Positions 55,380 through 64,000 of a stretch of DNA of 64,000 bases are shown here, one piece after another. The DNA lies in contig CAVSRD010000005.1 of assembly GCA_963730315.1 (NCBI GenBank), positions 248,001 through 312,000 of the forward strand, given 5' to 3'. Below the pieces are notes generated by a model, which made no database searches, was not told the DNA's origin, and saw only the letters and a program-made list of their open reading frames with translations. Position 1 is the first letter of the stretch; each line of letters opens with the position of its first letter. Origin of the DNA: VRUE01 sp963730315 (GTDB lineage Bacteria > Actinomycetota > Thermoleophilia > Solirubrobacterales > 70-9). A program made the position numbers and the translations under genes.

Positions 55380-56186
55380 TCAGTCGCCGGCTTCGGCGCC
55401 CGTGCTGGTGGTGAGGCCCGAGGCGGCACCGCCGGAGAGGACGCGGCGGACCAGACCCGGGGCGAGGATGCGGGCCGCAACGGCGAGCGCATAGGGGCGC
55501 GGCACGTAGCGCTCGGCCGCGCCGCCCAGACCAGCCTCGACGATCGCCTCGGCGACCTTCTGCGGCTCGGAGACGAGCCGGCGGGTGAGCGCCTTTTCCC
55601 GCAACTCGGTTGCCGGGAAGCCCTCGGTGGCGACGAAGCCGGGCAGGACCATGCCAACGTGGACGCCGTGCGGGCGCTCCTCCAGGTGGAGCGACTCGGT
55701 CCAGCCGATCAGCGCGAACTTGCTCGCGGAGTAGGCGCCGCTGCCGGCGCGCGAGACCCTGCCGGCAACGCTCGCCACGTTGACGATCGCGCTCGGCGCC
55801 GAGGAGCGCAGCAGCGGCAGCAACGCCTCGGTGAGGCGGAGGACGGCGTCGAAGTTGAGCTCCATGTGGCGCCGGACGTTGGCGTAGCCCTCGTCGGCGA
55901 AGTTGGCGCGCCAGGCCGCGCCGGCGTTGTTGACGAGCAAAGTCAGCCGGCCGCCCCGCGAGTCGACGTGGGCGCGGACCCGCTCTGGCGCCTCGGGCTC
56001 GGTCAGGTCGACCGCGACCCAGGTCGCCTCGCAGGGCAGCGACTCGGCGAGGGCTCGCAGCCGCTCCTCGCGGCGCGCGACGAGGATCAGCTCGGCGCCG
56101 GGCTCGCGGGCGAGCCGCCGCGCGGTCGCCTCGCCGATCCCACTCGAAGCGCCGGTGATGAGCGCGCTCAGCCCACTCTCTGCCAT
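55380..56186 (-). CDS. short-chain dehydrogenase/reductase (SDR)
   Basis: 268 residues from ATG 56186. Cofactor site ITGASSGIGEATARRL with RR after strand 2 (LVARREERL), suggesting NADP(H). NNAGAAW, VASVAG Ser and YSASK complete the catalytic set. The C-terminal tail (AVAARILAPGLVRRVLSGG) is hydrophobic and may associate with the membrane, as in several lipid-active SDRs. Divergent from the M42 gene (67 bases). Confidence 0.9.
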   Translation of the reverse strand: MAESGLSALITGASSGIGEATARRLAREPGAELILVARREERLRALAESLPCEATWVAVDLTEPEAPERVRAHVDSRGGRLTLLVNNAGAAWRANFADEGYANVRRHMELNFDAVLRLTEALLPLLRSSAPSAIVNVASVAGRVSRAGSGAYSASKFALIGWTESLHLEERPHGVHVGMVLPGFVATEGFPATELREKALTRRLVSEPQKVAEAIVEAGLGGAAERYVPRPYALAVAARILAPGLVRRVLSGGAASGLTTSTGAEAGD

Positions 56187-56253
56187 GCCCGCAAGGCTAG
56201 TCGAATCGCCATCGTGCGGATGCTCGTTCGACCCGACATACTGACCGGTCCCG

Positions 56254-57303
56254 ATGGCCGAAACCCCCCCCATGCTCGAGAAGCTGCTGCGCGCCGCAGC
56301 CCCGTCCGGTCACGAGGGGCCAGCCGCGGGCGTCTGGCGCGAGGAGGCAGCCTTCGCCTCGCTCGGCACCGACGGGCTCGGCTCCTCGATCGCCCGGATC
56401 GGCAAGGGCGCCCCGCTGCTAGCAGCGGTCGGCCACATAGACGAGATCGGCCTCGTCGTCACCCACATCGACGAGAAGGGCTTCCTCTGGGTCTCGCCGA
56501 TCGGCGGCTGGGACCCACAGATCCTGGTCGGCCAGCGGGTCGCGGTGCGCGGACGCGAGGGCGTCGTGCTCGGCGCGGTCGGGCGCAAACCGGTCCACCT
56601 GCTCGACCCCGACCAGCGCAAGAAGGCGGTCGAGCTGAAGGGGCTTCACATCGACATCGGCTGCGCCGACCGGGACGAGGCCGCCGCGCTGGTCCGGGTC
56701 GGCGACCCGGTGACGGTTGCCGCCGAGCCCGCCCGCCTTGCCGGCGAGCGCCTCGTATCTCGCGCGATGGACAACCGGCTCGGAGCTTATGTGGCGCTGG
56801 AGGCGCTGCGGCGGTGCCACGAGCGCGGCTCGCTGAGCGGCAGCTTCGCCGCGGTCGCCGCCGTGCAGGAGGAGATCGGCCTCTACGGGGCGCGGACCTC
56901 CGCCTTCGAGCTGCGTCCCGATCTGGCGGTGGCGATCGACGTCACCCACGCCACCGACGTTCCCGGAATCGACGAGAAGCAGCTCGGCAGCCATCCGCTC
57001 GGCTCCGGCCCGGCGATCGGCCGTGGCTCGACCCTCTCGCCGAAGGTCTTCGAGCTTCTGGTCGAGACCGCCGAGGAGGCCGGGATCGAGCACACGATCG
57101 GCGCCAGCGGGCGCAGCACCGGCACCGACGCAGATGCGATCCAGATCTCCCGCTCGGGCATCCCGACGGGGCTCGTCTCGATCCCGCTCCGCTACATGCA
57201 CTCGCCGGTCGAGTTGGTCGACCTCGGCGACGTCGAGGCGGCGGTCGAGCTGATCGCCGCCTTCGCGGCGCGGCTCGAGCAGGGCGTCGACCTCAGACGC
57301 TGA
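56254..57303 (+). CDS. M42 family di-zinc aminopeptidase
   Basis: 349 residues. Metal-ligand segments in family order: GHIDEIGLVVT (His), AMDNRLGAYVALEAL (bridging Asp), VQEEIGLYGART (Glu pair), AIDVTHATD (Asp) and RYMHSPVELVD (last His). The PDZ-like/dimerisation insert lies near WVSPIGGWDPQILVGQRV. M42 enzymes form dodecameric cytosolic peptidases that degrade short peptides. Convergent with the GGDEF gene, overlapping its 3' end by 11 bases. Confidence 0.92.
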   Translation: MAETPPMLEKLLRAAAPSGHEGPAAGVWREEAAFASLGTDGLGSSIARIGKGAPLLAAVGHIDEIGLVVTHIDEKGFLWVSPIGGWDPQILVGQRVAVRGREGVVLGAVGRKPVHLLDPDQRKKAVELKGLHIDIGCADRDEAAALVRVGDPVTVAAEPARLAGERLVSRAMDNRLGAYVALEALRRCHERGSLSGSFAAVAAVQEEIGLYGARTSAFELRPDLAVAIDVTHATDVPGIDEKQLGSHPLGSGPAIGRGSTLSPKVFELLVETAEEAGIEHTIGASGRSTGTDADAIQISRSGIPTGLVSIPLRYMHSPVELVDLGDVEAAVELIAAFAARLEQGVDLRR

Positions 57304-58381
57304 CCATCACCCGGTCGCGCCCGGCCGCCTTGGCCAGGTAGAGCGCCGCGTCGGCGCAGCTGACCAGCTCGTCGGTGTCGACCGACCCCGGTCGGGAGAC
57401 CGCAACGCCGACGCTGAGCGTCACCGACACGCCGACCGGGCGGCGCTCGCGCACCGCGCTGCGTAGCCGCTCGGCGATCTCAACCGCGCCGCTTTCGCCG
57501 GCTCCCGGCAGCACGACGAGGATCTCCTCACCGCCGACGCGGTAGATCGAGTCGCCCGCCCGCAGGGCCGCCCGCATCGTGTAGGCGACGTCCTGCAGGA
57601 CCGCGTCGCCGGCCGCGTGCCCGAGCCGGTCGTTGACCCGCTTGAAGTGGTCGAGGTCGCAGAGCAGCAGAGCGTGCGAGAGTCCCTCCTCCTCGCTCGT
57701 CGGCAGCCCGTCGAGCTCGCCGAGCCGCTGCTGGAGGGCGTTGCGGTTGAACAGGCCGGTGAGCGGGTCGAGGGTGGAGCGACGCCGGTGAGCCCGATCG
57801 GACTCAACCAGGGCCCCGGAGAGGAGCACCGTGCTGAGCACCAGGGCGACCGAGGCGATCACCTGCTGGTGGTGTTCGGCGGCGGTCGCCGGATCCTGGC
57901 CGTAGGTGCTGAGCAGCAGCAGCGCCACGATGTAGACGGTGCCGGCCACGATGCCGCGCGGCTCGAAGCGGGCGCCGAGCGTCACGGCGGGCAGCGCAAA
58001 CCACATCAGCACCGGGCTTGCGGCGCCGCCGGTGCTGAGCACGGCGGCGGCCAGCAGCAGCGGCAGGATCCCCCACGCGGCGCCGACCCAGACGGCGGGG
58101 CGGTCGCTGTTGTGCATGAAGCGATCGGCGACCGCGAAGCCGGCCAGACCGACGAACAGCGGAGCGATCCACCACCATCCGACCTCCGAGCCGATTGCGA
58201 TCAGCGCCGCGGCGAGGATCGCGAAGGAGGCGAACCGGTACGGCCGCAACCTGATCTCCATGTCGCGCAGGCGCTCGCGACGGGCGTCGGCGCGGATGGC
58301 AACCAGCGACTCCTTCGGCCCGGCGTCGGCCGCATCGCCCGCCGGCACCCGCAAGCGCGATCTTCCTGCGGCCAGTGTCAT
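57293..58381 (-). CDS. membrane GGDEF-domain diguanylate cyclase
   Basis: A 362-residue protein with about six membrane segments (residues 45-195) and a C-terminal GGDEF domain starting STLDPLTGLFNRNAL. The signature is VGGEEILVVLP: GGEEI keeps the Gly-Gly-Glu-Glu core with Ile for Phe. DLDHFKRVNDRLGHAAGD holds the metal Asp. The RxxD inhibitory site is not seen at the usual distance. It probably makes c-di-GMP in response to a membrane signal. The start may lie slightly downstream (ATG near MEIRLRPYRF, 58261). Confidence 0.88.
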   Translation of the reverse strand: MTLAAGRSRLRVPAGDAADAGPKESLVAIRADARRERLRDMEIRLRPYRFASFAILAAALIAIGSEVGWWWIAPLFVGLAGFAVADRFMHNSDRPAVWVGAAWGILPLLLAAAVLSTGGAASPVLMWFALPAVTLGARFEPRGIVAGTVYIVALLLLSTYGQDPATAAEHHQQVIASVALVLSTVLLSGALVESDRAHRRRSTLDPLTGLFNRNALQQRLGELDGLPTSEEEGLSHALLLCDLDHFKRVNDRLGHAAGDAVLQDVAYTMRAALRAGDSIYRVGGEEILVVLPGAGESGAVEIAERLRSAVRERRPVGVSVTLSVGVAVSRPGSVDTDELVSCADAALYLAKAAGRDRVMVSV

Positions 58382-58460
58382 CTGATGGACATCGACCCGG
58401 CGGAGTGCAGACTTGAGGTTGCATTGGAGATTCCGCGTAACGAGCGAGGTCCGCGCGTGC

Positions 58461-59519
58461 TCAGTCGACCAGCTGCAGATCCTTGGGCAGACCGCTGAGG
58501 TTCCGGCAGCCGGTCTCCGTCACCACCACGAGATCCTCGATCCGCACCCCGAGCTCGCCCGGCAGGTAGACCCCCGGCTCGATCGTCACCACCTCGTTCG
58601 GCTCGAGCACGTCCTCCGAGCGGGGCGAGACGCGGGGCGCCTCGTGCACCTCCAACCCCACCCCGTGGCCGAGCCCGTGGCCGAAGCGCTCGCCATGGCC
58701 GGCTGCCGCGATCCTCTCCCGCGCGACGCCGTCCAGCTGCTCCCCGCCGATCCCGGCGGCGACCGCGTCCAGCGCCGCCGCTTGCGCCGCGCGCACCGCC
58801 TCGTAGACCCCGCGGGCCTGCTCGCCGGGCTCGCCGGTGGCGAAGGTGCGGGTGCCGTCCGAGCAGTAGCCGTCAAGCTTCGCTCCCAGGTCGAAGACGA
58901 CCAGCTCGCCGCCGCCGATCTCGCGCTCCCCGGGCTCGGCGTGCGGCAGGGCCCCGTTCGGCCCGGCGGCGACGATCGCCGGAAACGACGGGGCGCCGCC
59001 CAGCTCGCGGATCCGCGCTTCGGCGACCCGGGCGACATCGCGCTCGCTGCGTCCGGCCAGACCGCACTCCAGGCTCCAGCGCCAGACCTCGTCGGCCATC
59101 CCCGCGGCAGCCGCGATCGCCTCGAGCTCGGCCTGGTCCTTGACCCGGCGCAGCCGCTCGACAGCGCCACCGGCGGCGACCGGCTCAGCGCCCTCCGGAA
59201 GCTTTGCCCGAAGCCGCTCCAAGAGGCGGACCGAGACGTGGTCGTCCTCGAAGCCCACCCTGCCGTCAAGCCGCTCGGCGATCCCGCCCAGCCAGTCGTC
59301 CTTCACTGTGACGACCTCCCAGCCTTCGACCTCCGCCTCGGCGCGCTCGCCGTAGCGGAAGTCGGTGAAGAAGAGGCGGGTCTCGGGGCCGCAGACGCAG
59401 GCGCCGTTGGTGCCGCCGAACCCGGTCAGGTAGCCGACGTTGACGATCTCCGTGACCAGCATCAGGTCGAGCTCGCGCTCCGCCAGCCCGGCGGCGAGCC
59501 GGTCGCCGCGCCCTCTCAC
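58461..59519 (-). CDS. M24 family Xaa-Pro aminopeptidase
   Basis: A 352-residue creatinase-fold peptidase that removes N-terminal residues before Pro. The N-terminal domain is short. The pita-bread domain has both metal Asps (VFDLGAKLDGYCSDGTRTF), His in GHGLGHGVGLEVHEAP, Glu in TIEPGVYLPG and Glu in RIEDLVVVTE. GTG 59519 overlaps the aroQ stop (GTGA). In many Gram-positives this pepP/pepQ gene lies right before efp; here five genes intervene. Confidence 0.93.
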   Translation of the reverse strand: MRGRGDRLAAGLAERELDLMLVTEIVNVGYLTGFGGTNGACVCGPETRLFFTDFRYGERAEAEVEGWEVVTVKDDWLGGIAERLDGRVGFEDDHVSVRLLERLRAKLPEGAEPVAAGGAVERLRRVKDQAELEAIAAAAGMADEVWRWSLECGLAGRSERDVARVAEARIRELGGAPSFPAIVAAGPNGALPHAEPGEREIGGGELVVFDLGAKLDGYCSDGTRTFATGEPGEQARGVYEAVRAAQAAALDAVAAGIGGEQLDGVARERIAAAGHGERFGHGLGHGVGLEVHEAPRVSPRSEDVLEPNEVVTIEPGVYLPGELGVRIEDLVVVTETGCRNLSGLPKDLQLVD

Positions 59520-59974
59520 GGGCCCGAGACGCCCAGCTCGGCGGCGAGGGTCGCGAGGGCCTCGCCGTAGCCCTCCGGGCCCTTGCCCGAGACCTTCTCC
59601 AGCACCAACCCGTCGAAGACCGATACGCGGCGCCAGTCCTGGCGCGATTCGACGTCGGAGAGATGCACCTCGACGATGGGCAGGCCGGTCAGCTCGAGCG
59701 CGTCGGCAATCGCCCTGCTGTAGTGGGTCCAGGCGCCGGCGTTGATCACGATCGCGTCGGCCAGCTCCGGCGCCCGGTGCAGATATTCGGCGAACTCGCC
59801 CTCCGAGTTCGTCTGGAAGAAGATCGCTTCCAGCCCCAGCGCCCGGGCGTCGCGCCGGATCCGCATCTCCAGCTCGCTCAGCGAGAGGCCGCCGTACACC
59901 TCGGGGTCGCGCCGCTCCAGCACGTCGAAGTTGACCCCGTGCAGCACCGCGACGCGGTTGTGGGCGCTGGTCAT
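59516..59974 (-). CDS. aroQ: type II 3-dehydroquinate dehydratase
   Basis: A 152-residue enzyme dehydrating 3-dehydroquinate in the shikimate pathway. The usual GPNLNLLG opening is HGVNFDVLERRDPEVYGG (the Tyr in the lid is kept). FFQTNSEGEFAEYLHRA, INAGAWTHYSRAIADAL and VEVHLSDVESRQDWR (catalytic His) fit. ATG 59974 overlaps the aroKB stop (ATGA). Confidence 0.93.
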   Translation of the reverse strand: MTSAHNRVAVLHGVNFDVLERRDPEVYGGLSLSELEMRIRRDARALGLEAIFFQTNSEGEFAEYLHRAPELADAIVINAGAWTHYSRAIADALELTGLPIVEVHLSDVESRQDWRRVSVFDGLVLEKVSGKGPEGYGEALATLAAELGVSGP

Positions 59975-61503
59975 TCGAGTAGCTCCCTCACGGCAGCCTC
60001 GACCTTAGACGGATCGAGAATCTGGCCGGTGCGAGGTTCCCCGGGCTCCGAGAGCAAGACGAAGCCGACCCCGGCCGCGGTGCGCTTCTTGTCGCGTTGG
60101 AGGGCGTCGAGGATCGCATCGAGGTCGACGGCTCGATCGAGCGCGACCGGAAGGCCGTGACGACGAAGCGTCGCCTCGACCTCCTCGCGCAGCTCCGGCG
60201 CCTCGGAGAGCCGCAGCGCCGCCAGCAACCCCAGGCCGATCGCCTCGCCATGGAGGTAGCGCTCGTAGCCGCTCGCCGCCTCGATCGCGTGTCCCACGGT
60301 GTGGCCGAGGTTGAGAAGCTGGCGCTGCCCGGAGTCGCGCTCATCGGCAGCGACCACCTCGCACTTGTAGCGAGCGCAGGCGAGAACGACGTCAGCGAGG
60401 TCGCCGGGGTCCAGCGACTCGATCGCCCGCACCCGCTCCCAGAGCGCGCCGCCGGCCAGCAGCCCGGTCTTCAGGACCTCGACGAAGCCGGCGGCCAGCT
60501 CCTCGCGCGGCAGGCTGAGAAGAGTCGCCGGGTCGGCAAGCACCGCCGCCGGCAGGTGGTAGGCGCCGGCGTAGTTCTTGCCCTCGGGCAGGTCGACCCC
60601 GGTCTTGCCGCCGTAGGCGGAGTCGACCTGGGAGACCAGGGTGGTCGGCACGTGAACGATCGGTACGCCTCGCTGATAGAGATGCGCACACAGACCGCCA
60701 AGGTCTCCGACCACCCCGCCGCCGAGCGCGACGACGTGGTCCTCGCGGGTCATCCCGCCGCGGGCCAGCTCGCGCAAAGCCGCCTCGGCCTCGGCCATCG
60801 ACTTGGCCCGCTCGCCCGGCTCGACTTCGATCCGCGCCTCGAGCGGGGAGAGGCGGTCCGCGTAGAGGGGCCCGACGGCGCTGTCGGTGACGCAGAAGCG
60901 GCGCCCCTCCAGCGGCCACCAGCTCGCCTCGAGCAGGCCGGGGCCGACGAATACCGGGTACTCGCCGGAGGCGCTGGCGGCCCACAGCAGCTTGGTCCCG
61001 GCCGGAAGCTCGGCGAGCGCGCGGATCGCGGACAGGGACCGGGCCACCTGCCCGCGCTCTCCCTGCGGCAGGACCGCGTCGGCGAGCGACTCGTAGATCG
61101 ACTCCCGTTCGACCAGCAAGGCATCGAAGGGGGCGCGCTCGCGCGCCAGCGGCCGGTCGCTCCCGGTCACCCGCTCCCACGCCTCGGCGGCGTCGACCTG
61201 CAACCAGACGACGATGTGGCGGCGCAGCGCCTCGCGCACCCGCGGGGAGAGCACGCTGCCGCCGCCGAGCGCGATCGCGCCGCCGTCGGCGCCCTCCAGC
61301 AGCGTGCCGACGACCTCGGCCTCCCGTTCCCGGAACGTCTGCTCGCCGTCCTGCTCGAAGGCGTCGGCGATCCGCTTGCCCAGCTCGCGCTCGATCAGCT
61401 CGTCGGACTCGGTTGTCGCCAGGCCGGCGGCGCGGGCGGTATCGAGCGCCGCCGACTTGCCGGCCCCCATGAAGCCGATGAAGACCACAGCGGGCCGCCT
61501 CAC
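59971..61503 (-). CDS. aroKB: fused shikimate kinase - 3-dehydroquinate synthase
   Basis: A 510-residue bifunctional protein. Residues about 1-165 are shikimate kinase: P-loop FIGFMGAGKSAAL, ELIERELGKRI and ALGGGSVLSPRVRE, with RPLARE before the lid. Residues about 175-510 are 3-dehydroquinate synthase: VALGGGVVGDLGG, HVPTTLVSQVDSAYGGKTGVDLPEGKNYAGAYH and the zinc His in NLGHTVGHAIE and LHGEAIGLG. Both active sites look intact. GTG 61503 starts 4 bases after aroC. Fusion couples steps 2 and 5 of the pathway. Confidence 0.95.
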   Translation of the reverse strand: MRRPAVVFIGFMGAGKSAALDTARAAGLATTESDELIERELGKRIADAFEQDGEQTFREREAEVVGTLLEGADGGAIALGGGSVLSPRVREALRRHIVVWLQVDAAEAWERVTGSDRPLARERAPFDALLVERESIYESLADAVLPQGERGQVARSLSAIRALAELPAGTKLLWAASASGEYPVFVGPGLLEASWWPLEGRRFCVTDSAVGPLYADRLSPLEARIEVEPGERAKSMAEAEAALRELARGGMTREDHVVALGGGVVGDLGGLCAHLYQRGVPIVHVPTTLVSQVDSAYGGKTGVDLPEGKNYAGAYHLPAAVLADPATLLSLPREELAAGFVEVLKTGLLAGGALWERVRAIESLDPGDLADVVLACARYKCEVVAADERDSGQRQLLNLGHTVGHAIEAASGYERYLHGEAIGLGLLAALRLSEAPELREEVEATLRRHGLPVALDRAVDLDAILDALQRDKKRTAAGVGFVLLSEPGEPRTGQILDPSKVEAAVRELLE

Positions 61504-61507
61504 CGGT

Positions 61508-62677
61508 TCAACCCCGCCAGTCGATGCGCTTCTTGTAGGCGCCGAGCGCGGCCAACACGTCGTCGATGTGATCGCCGCCGAACTTCTCGCGGTAGCAGCG
61601 CGCCAGGGTGAGGCAGACCATCGCCTCGGCGACCACCGCGGCGGCCGGCACCACGGTCGAGTCGGTGCGCTCGCGCAGCGCCTGCGCCGGCTCCCCGGTC
61701 GAGATGTCGACCGAGCGCAGCGGCTTGGTCAGGGTGGAGATCGGCTTGATCGCCGCCCGCACCGAGAGCGGCAGGCCGTTGGTCATCCCGCCCTCGAGCC
61801 CACCGGCGTGGTTGGTCTCGCGGTGGTAGCCGCGCTCCTGCGACCAGAAGATCTCGTCGTGCGCCTCGGACCCGGGCCGGCCGGCGACCTCCCAGGCTTC
61901 GCCGATGGCGACCCCCTTCACCGACTGGATCGAGGCGACGGCGCCGGCAAGTCGGCCATCGAGCCGCTCCTCCCAGGAGACGTGGGAGCCGAGCCCGGGC
62001 ACGAGGCCGAAGGCGCGCACCTCGAAGCTGCCGCCGAGGCTCTCGTTGGCCTTGCGCAGGCGGTCGATCTCCGCGACCATCGCGGCGCTCGCCTCCGGGT
62101 CGAGACAGCGCACCGGGTCCGCGTCCACCCCGTCGAAGTCCTCCGGTTTCAGCTCGGCGCGCTCCGGCGCCTGCACCGAGGCGATCTGGGTGACGTGGCT
62201 GTGGACAGTGACGCCCAGCGCAGCGAGCAGCTCCCGCGCCAGCGAGCCGGCGGCGACGCGGGCGGCCGTCTCGCGGGCGCTGGCCCGCTCCAGCACGTTG
62301 CGGACGTCCCGGTGGCCGTACTTCTGGGCGCCGACCAGGTCGGCGTGGCCGGGCCGCGGCAGGTGCACCTCCTCGATCTCCGCCTCGACCGGCCAAGGGC
62401 TCATCCGCTCCTCCCAGTTGGCGTAGTCGCGGTTGGCGATCAGCACCGCTATCGGGCTGCCGAGGGTGCGGCCGTGCCGCACCCCGGAGCGCACCTCGAC
62501 GGCGTCGGACTCGATCTTCATCCGGCCACCGCGGCCATGGCCGAGCTGGCGCCGCGCCATGTCGCGGTCCAGCGCGGCGCGATCCAGCTCCAGGCCCGCC
62601 GGCATGCCCTCGACGATCGCGACCAGGCCGGGGCCGTGCGACTCGCCCGCGGTCGTGAAACGGAAGCGCGTGCTCAT
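61508..62677 (-). CDS. aroC: chorismate synthase
   Basis: A 389-residue FMN-dependent lyase making chorismate from EPSP. Family motifs: RFTTAGESHGPGLVAIVEGMPAGL, RRQLGHGRGGRMKIE, GRTLGSPIAVLIANRDYANWEERM and the late EAMVCLTLARCYREKFGGD. The start MSTRFRFTTAGESHG is the family's. It follows aroE by 10 bases. Confidence 0.96.
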   Translation of the reverse strand: MSTRFRFTTAGESHGPGLVAIVEGMPAGLELDRAALDRDMARRQLGHGRGGRMKIESDAVEVRSGVRHGRTLGSPIAVLIANRDYANWEERMSPWPVEAEIEEVHLPRPGHADLVGAQKYGHRDVRNVLERASARETAARVAAGSLARELLAALGVTVHSHVTQIASVQAPERAELKPEDFDGVDADPVRCLDPEASAAMVAEIDRLRKANESLGGSFEVRAFGLVPGLGSHVSWEERLDGRLAGAVASIQSVKGVAIGEAWEVAGRPGSEAHDEIFWSQERGYHRETNHAGGLEGGMTNGLPLSVRAAIKPISTLTKPLRSVDISTGEPAQALRERTDSTVVPAAAVVAEAMVCLTLARCYREKFGGDHIDDVLAALGAYKKRIDWRG

Positions 62678-62687
62678 GCCGGCAAGG

Positions 62688-63497
62688 CTATAGGCGGGCC
62701 CGCGCTGCGGCGCGCATCGTGTCGAGGGGCGGCTCGCGGCCGGTCCAGATTTCGAGCGAGAGAGCGCCCTGGCGGACCAGCACCTCGATGCCGTCGACCG
62801 TGCTCGCCCCCGCGGACTCGGCGGCTGCGAGCAGCCGCGAGCGCTGCTCGCCGTAGACCATGTCGACCACCGTTTGGCCGGCGACGAAGCCCTCGGCTCT
62901 CAGCGGCAGCTCCGCAAACGGGTCCTCGCCGCGCAGGCCGGCCGTGGTCGAATTGACGATCAGCTCGTAGGCGGTCGGGTCGGGCGCCGGCACCGGCCTC
63001 CCCCCCAGCTCCTGGCAGAGCTGGCGGGCGCGCTCCCCCGTGCGGTTCCAAACGTCTATCTCGGCTCCCTGGCGCAGCAGCGCCCAGACGACTGCCCGAG
63101 CGGCGCCGCCGGCCCCCAGCACGAGCGTCGGCCGACCCTGTGGCGAAGCCGGCAGCGCCGCCAGCAGGCCCTGCGCGTCGGTGTTGTCGGCGCGGACCTC
63201 GCCGAGCGCGAAGCTGAGCGTGTTGGCGGTGCCGATCTCTCGCGCCGTTGCGGAGGCCGTATCGGCGAGGGCGAGGGCCGCGGCCTTGTGCGGGACGGTT
63301 GCGTTGGCTCCGACGAAGCCCTCGTCCGGCATCGCCCGCACCCGCGGCTCGAACCCCTCCGGGGCGAGGTCGATCGCCTCGTAGCTCCACTCGCCGGCCA
63401 GACCCAGCTCGGCCAGCGCCGCGTTGTGCATCGCCGGCGAGCGGGAATGGGCAACGGGATGGCCGAGCACGGCGAGGCGCTTCATCGCCCGGCTCAT
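62688..63497 (-). CDS. aroE: shikimate dehydrogenase
   Basis: A 269-residue NADP-dependent reductase. Shikimate site HPVAHSRSPAMHNAAL (Ser-Arg-Ser), catalytic Lys in ANATVPHKAAAL and Asp in ADNTDAQGLL. Cofactor site LGAGGAARAVVWAL with WNRTGER, favouring NADP. ATG 63497 overlaps the mltG stop (ATGA); a second Met at 63485 begins MKRLAVLGHP, the core family start. Confidence 0.95.
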   Translation of the reverse strand: MSRAMKRLAVLGHPVAHSRSPAMHNAALAELGLAGEWSYEAIDLAPEGFEPRVRAMPDEGFVGANATVPHKAAALALADTASATAREIGTANTLSFALGEVRADNTDAQGLLAALPASPQGRPTLVLGAGGAARAVVWALLRQGAEIDVWNRTGERARQLCQELGGRPVPAPDPTAYELIVNSTTAGLRGEDPFAELPLRAEGFVAGQTVVDMVYGEQRSRLLAAAESAGASTVDGIEVLVRQGALSLEIWTGREPPLDTMRAAARARL

Positions 63498-64000
63498 TCC
63501 TTGCAGGTGTCGGGCGATTCGCCGCCGGCCGCTTCGCGCGCTTCGTTGTAGCGGGCGGCGTCGGCTTCGAATTCGGCCGCGGTCTTCGAGAAGGCCAGCT
63601 TGCCGCAGGTGCCGGGCTCGGTCACGTAGTACAGGTAGTCGCGCTTGGCCGGGTGGGCGGCCGCTTCGATCGAGGCGAGGCCGGGGCTGTCGATCGGCCC
63701 CGGCGGCAAGCCGGCGTTGGTGCGGGTGTTGTATGGGGAGTCGATCGCCAGTTCGGATTCGGTCAGCGGCTTGTCGTAGTTGCCGGTCGCGAAGCGGGTG
63801 GTCGCGTCGATTCCCAGCGGCATCCCCTCGTGCAGGCGGTTGTAGATGACCGCGGCAACCAGCTTGCGCTGGCTTTCCAGCGCCGCCTCGCGCTCGATCA
63901 TCGAGGCGATCGTCACCACGTCGCGCGTGGTCAGGTTCTTCGAGCGTGCGTAGCTCATGTCGACGCCCTCGATCCGCCGCTTGAAATCCTCGAGCTGCAA
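63494..64000 (-). CDS. mltG: endolytic transglycosylase MltG, C-terminal part (window edge)
   Basis: The 5' end lies beyond the window. The 168 visible residues are the YceG/MltG catalytic LysM-like domain end: SMIEREAALESQRKLVAAVIYNRL (catalytic Glu), RLHEGMPLGIDATTRFATG, SPYNTRTNAGLPPGPIDSPGLASIEAAAHPA and YLYYVTEPG...FSKTAAEFEADAARY. It cuts nascent glycan strands at the membrane. As first gene it heads the shikimate operon, an order common in actinobacteria. Confidence 0.94.
   Translation of the reverse strand: MQLEDFKRRIEGVDMSYARSKNLTTRDVVTIASMIEREAALESQRKLVAAVIYNRLHEGMPLGIDATTRFATGNYDKPLTESELAIDSPYNTRTNAGLPPGPIDSPGLASIEAAAHPAKRDYLYYVTEPGTCGKLAFSKTAAEFEADAARYNEAREAAGGESPDTCKE

Overview
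The window is GC-rich and densely coded. It most likely comes from the chromosome of an actinobacterium. The minus-strand order tlyA-nadK-(MFS)-recN-steA-mctB/steB-GT4-pyrG-...-xerD matches the conserved actinobacterial block seen in Mycobacterium and Corynebacterium. The secreted proteins with PASTA-like basic tails, the delta-60/RTX protein, the fused aroK-aroB and the many short secreted proteins suggest Thermoleophilia (Solirubrobacterales-like). That class-level placement is inference, not proven here.

Layout. (1) 1-2455: degraded left flank with a frameshifted small gene, a hypothetical gene and a CDF metal transporter. (2) 2455-14480: an integrated island of about 12 kb, bounded by a 45-bp direct repeat that is the 3' part of a CAT-anticodon tRNA. 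The intact tRNA lies at 14437-14510. The island carries a frameshifted tyrosine integrase beside its left repeat, an excisionase-like protein, a duplicated 361-bp HNH unit whose second copy cuts into a secreted PASTA-like gene, a SEC-C protein, a Tat-exported multicopper oxidase next to tatA, a tRNA-Val fragment, a secreted glycosidase-like protein and a beta-propeller/RTX protein. (3) 14.9-20.2 kb: a small secreted protein, a lipoprotein/Hpt/FAD-monooxygenase operon, an SDR-glycosyltransferase pair and tRNA-Asn. (4) 20.3-37.5 kb: one long minus-strand cluster of housekeeping genes (tlyA, nadK, MFS, recN, steA, steB, GT4, pyrG, M20 peptidase, DUF3866, xerD, mutM, recO, dgt, dnaG), mostly with 1-4 base overlaps. 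(5) 37.5-49.4 kb: a signalling and accessory region with a TPR/SLOG-like/class III cyclase divergent from a TIR-WD40 protein, an ECF sigma factor with two partner genes, a decayed cupin gene, secreted collagen-like and His-rich proteins, and two copies of an unrecognised structured intergenic element. (6) 49.4-64 kb: isoprenoid genes (dxs, prenyl synthase), xseB-like, nusB and efp, then five accessory genes including an esterase-cyclase fusion and a GGDEF protein, then a tightly overlapping shikimate operon (mltG, aroE, aroC, aroKB, aroQ, pepP).

The strongest candidate for an undescribed system is the divergent TIR-WD40 / TPR-SLOG-like-cyclase pair at 38640-43506. It joins a putative NAD-consuming TIR, a putative nucleotide-sensing Rossmann domain and a cyclic-nucleotide cyclase.

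Single-base-deletion frameshifts occur in a small gene (276-574), the integrase and the essential dnaG. Some apparent pseudogenes here may therefore be sequence errors.
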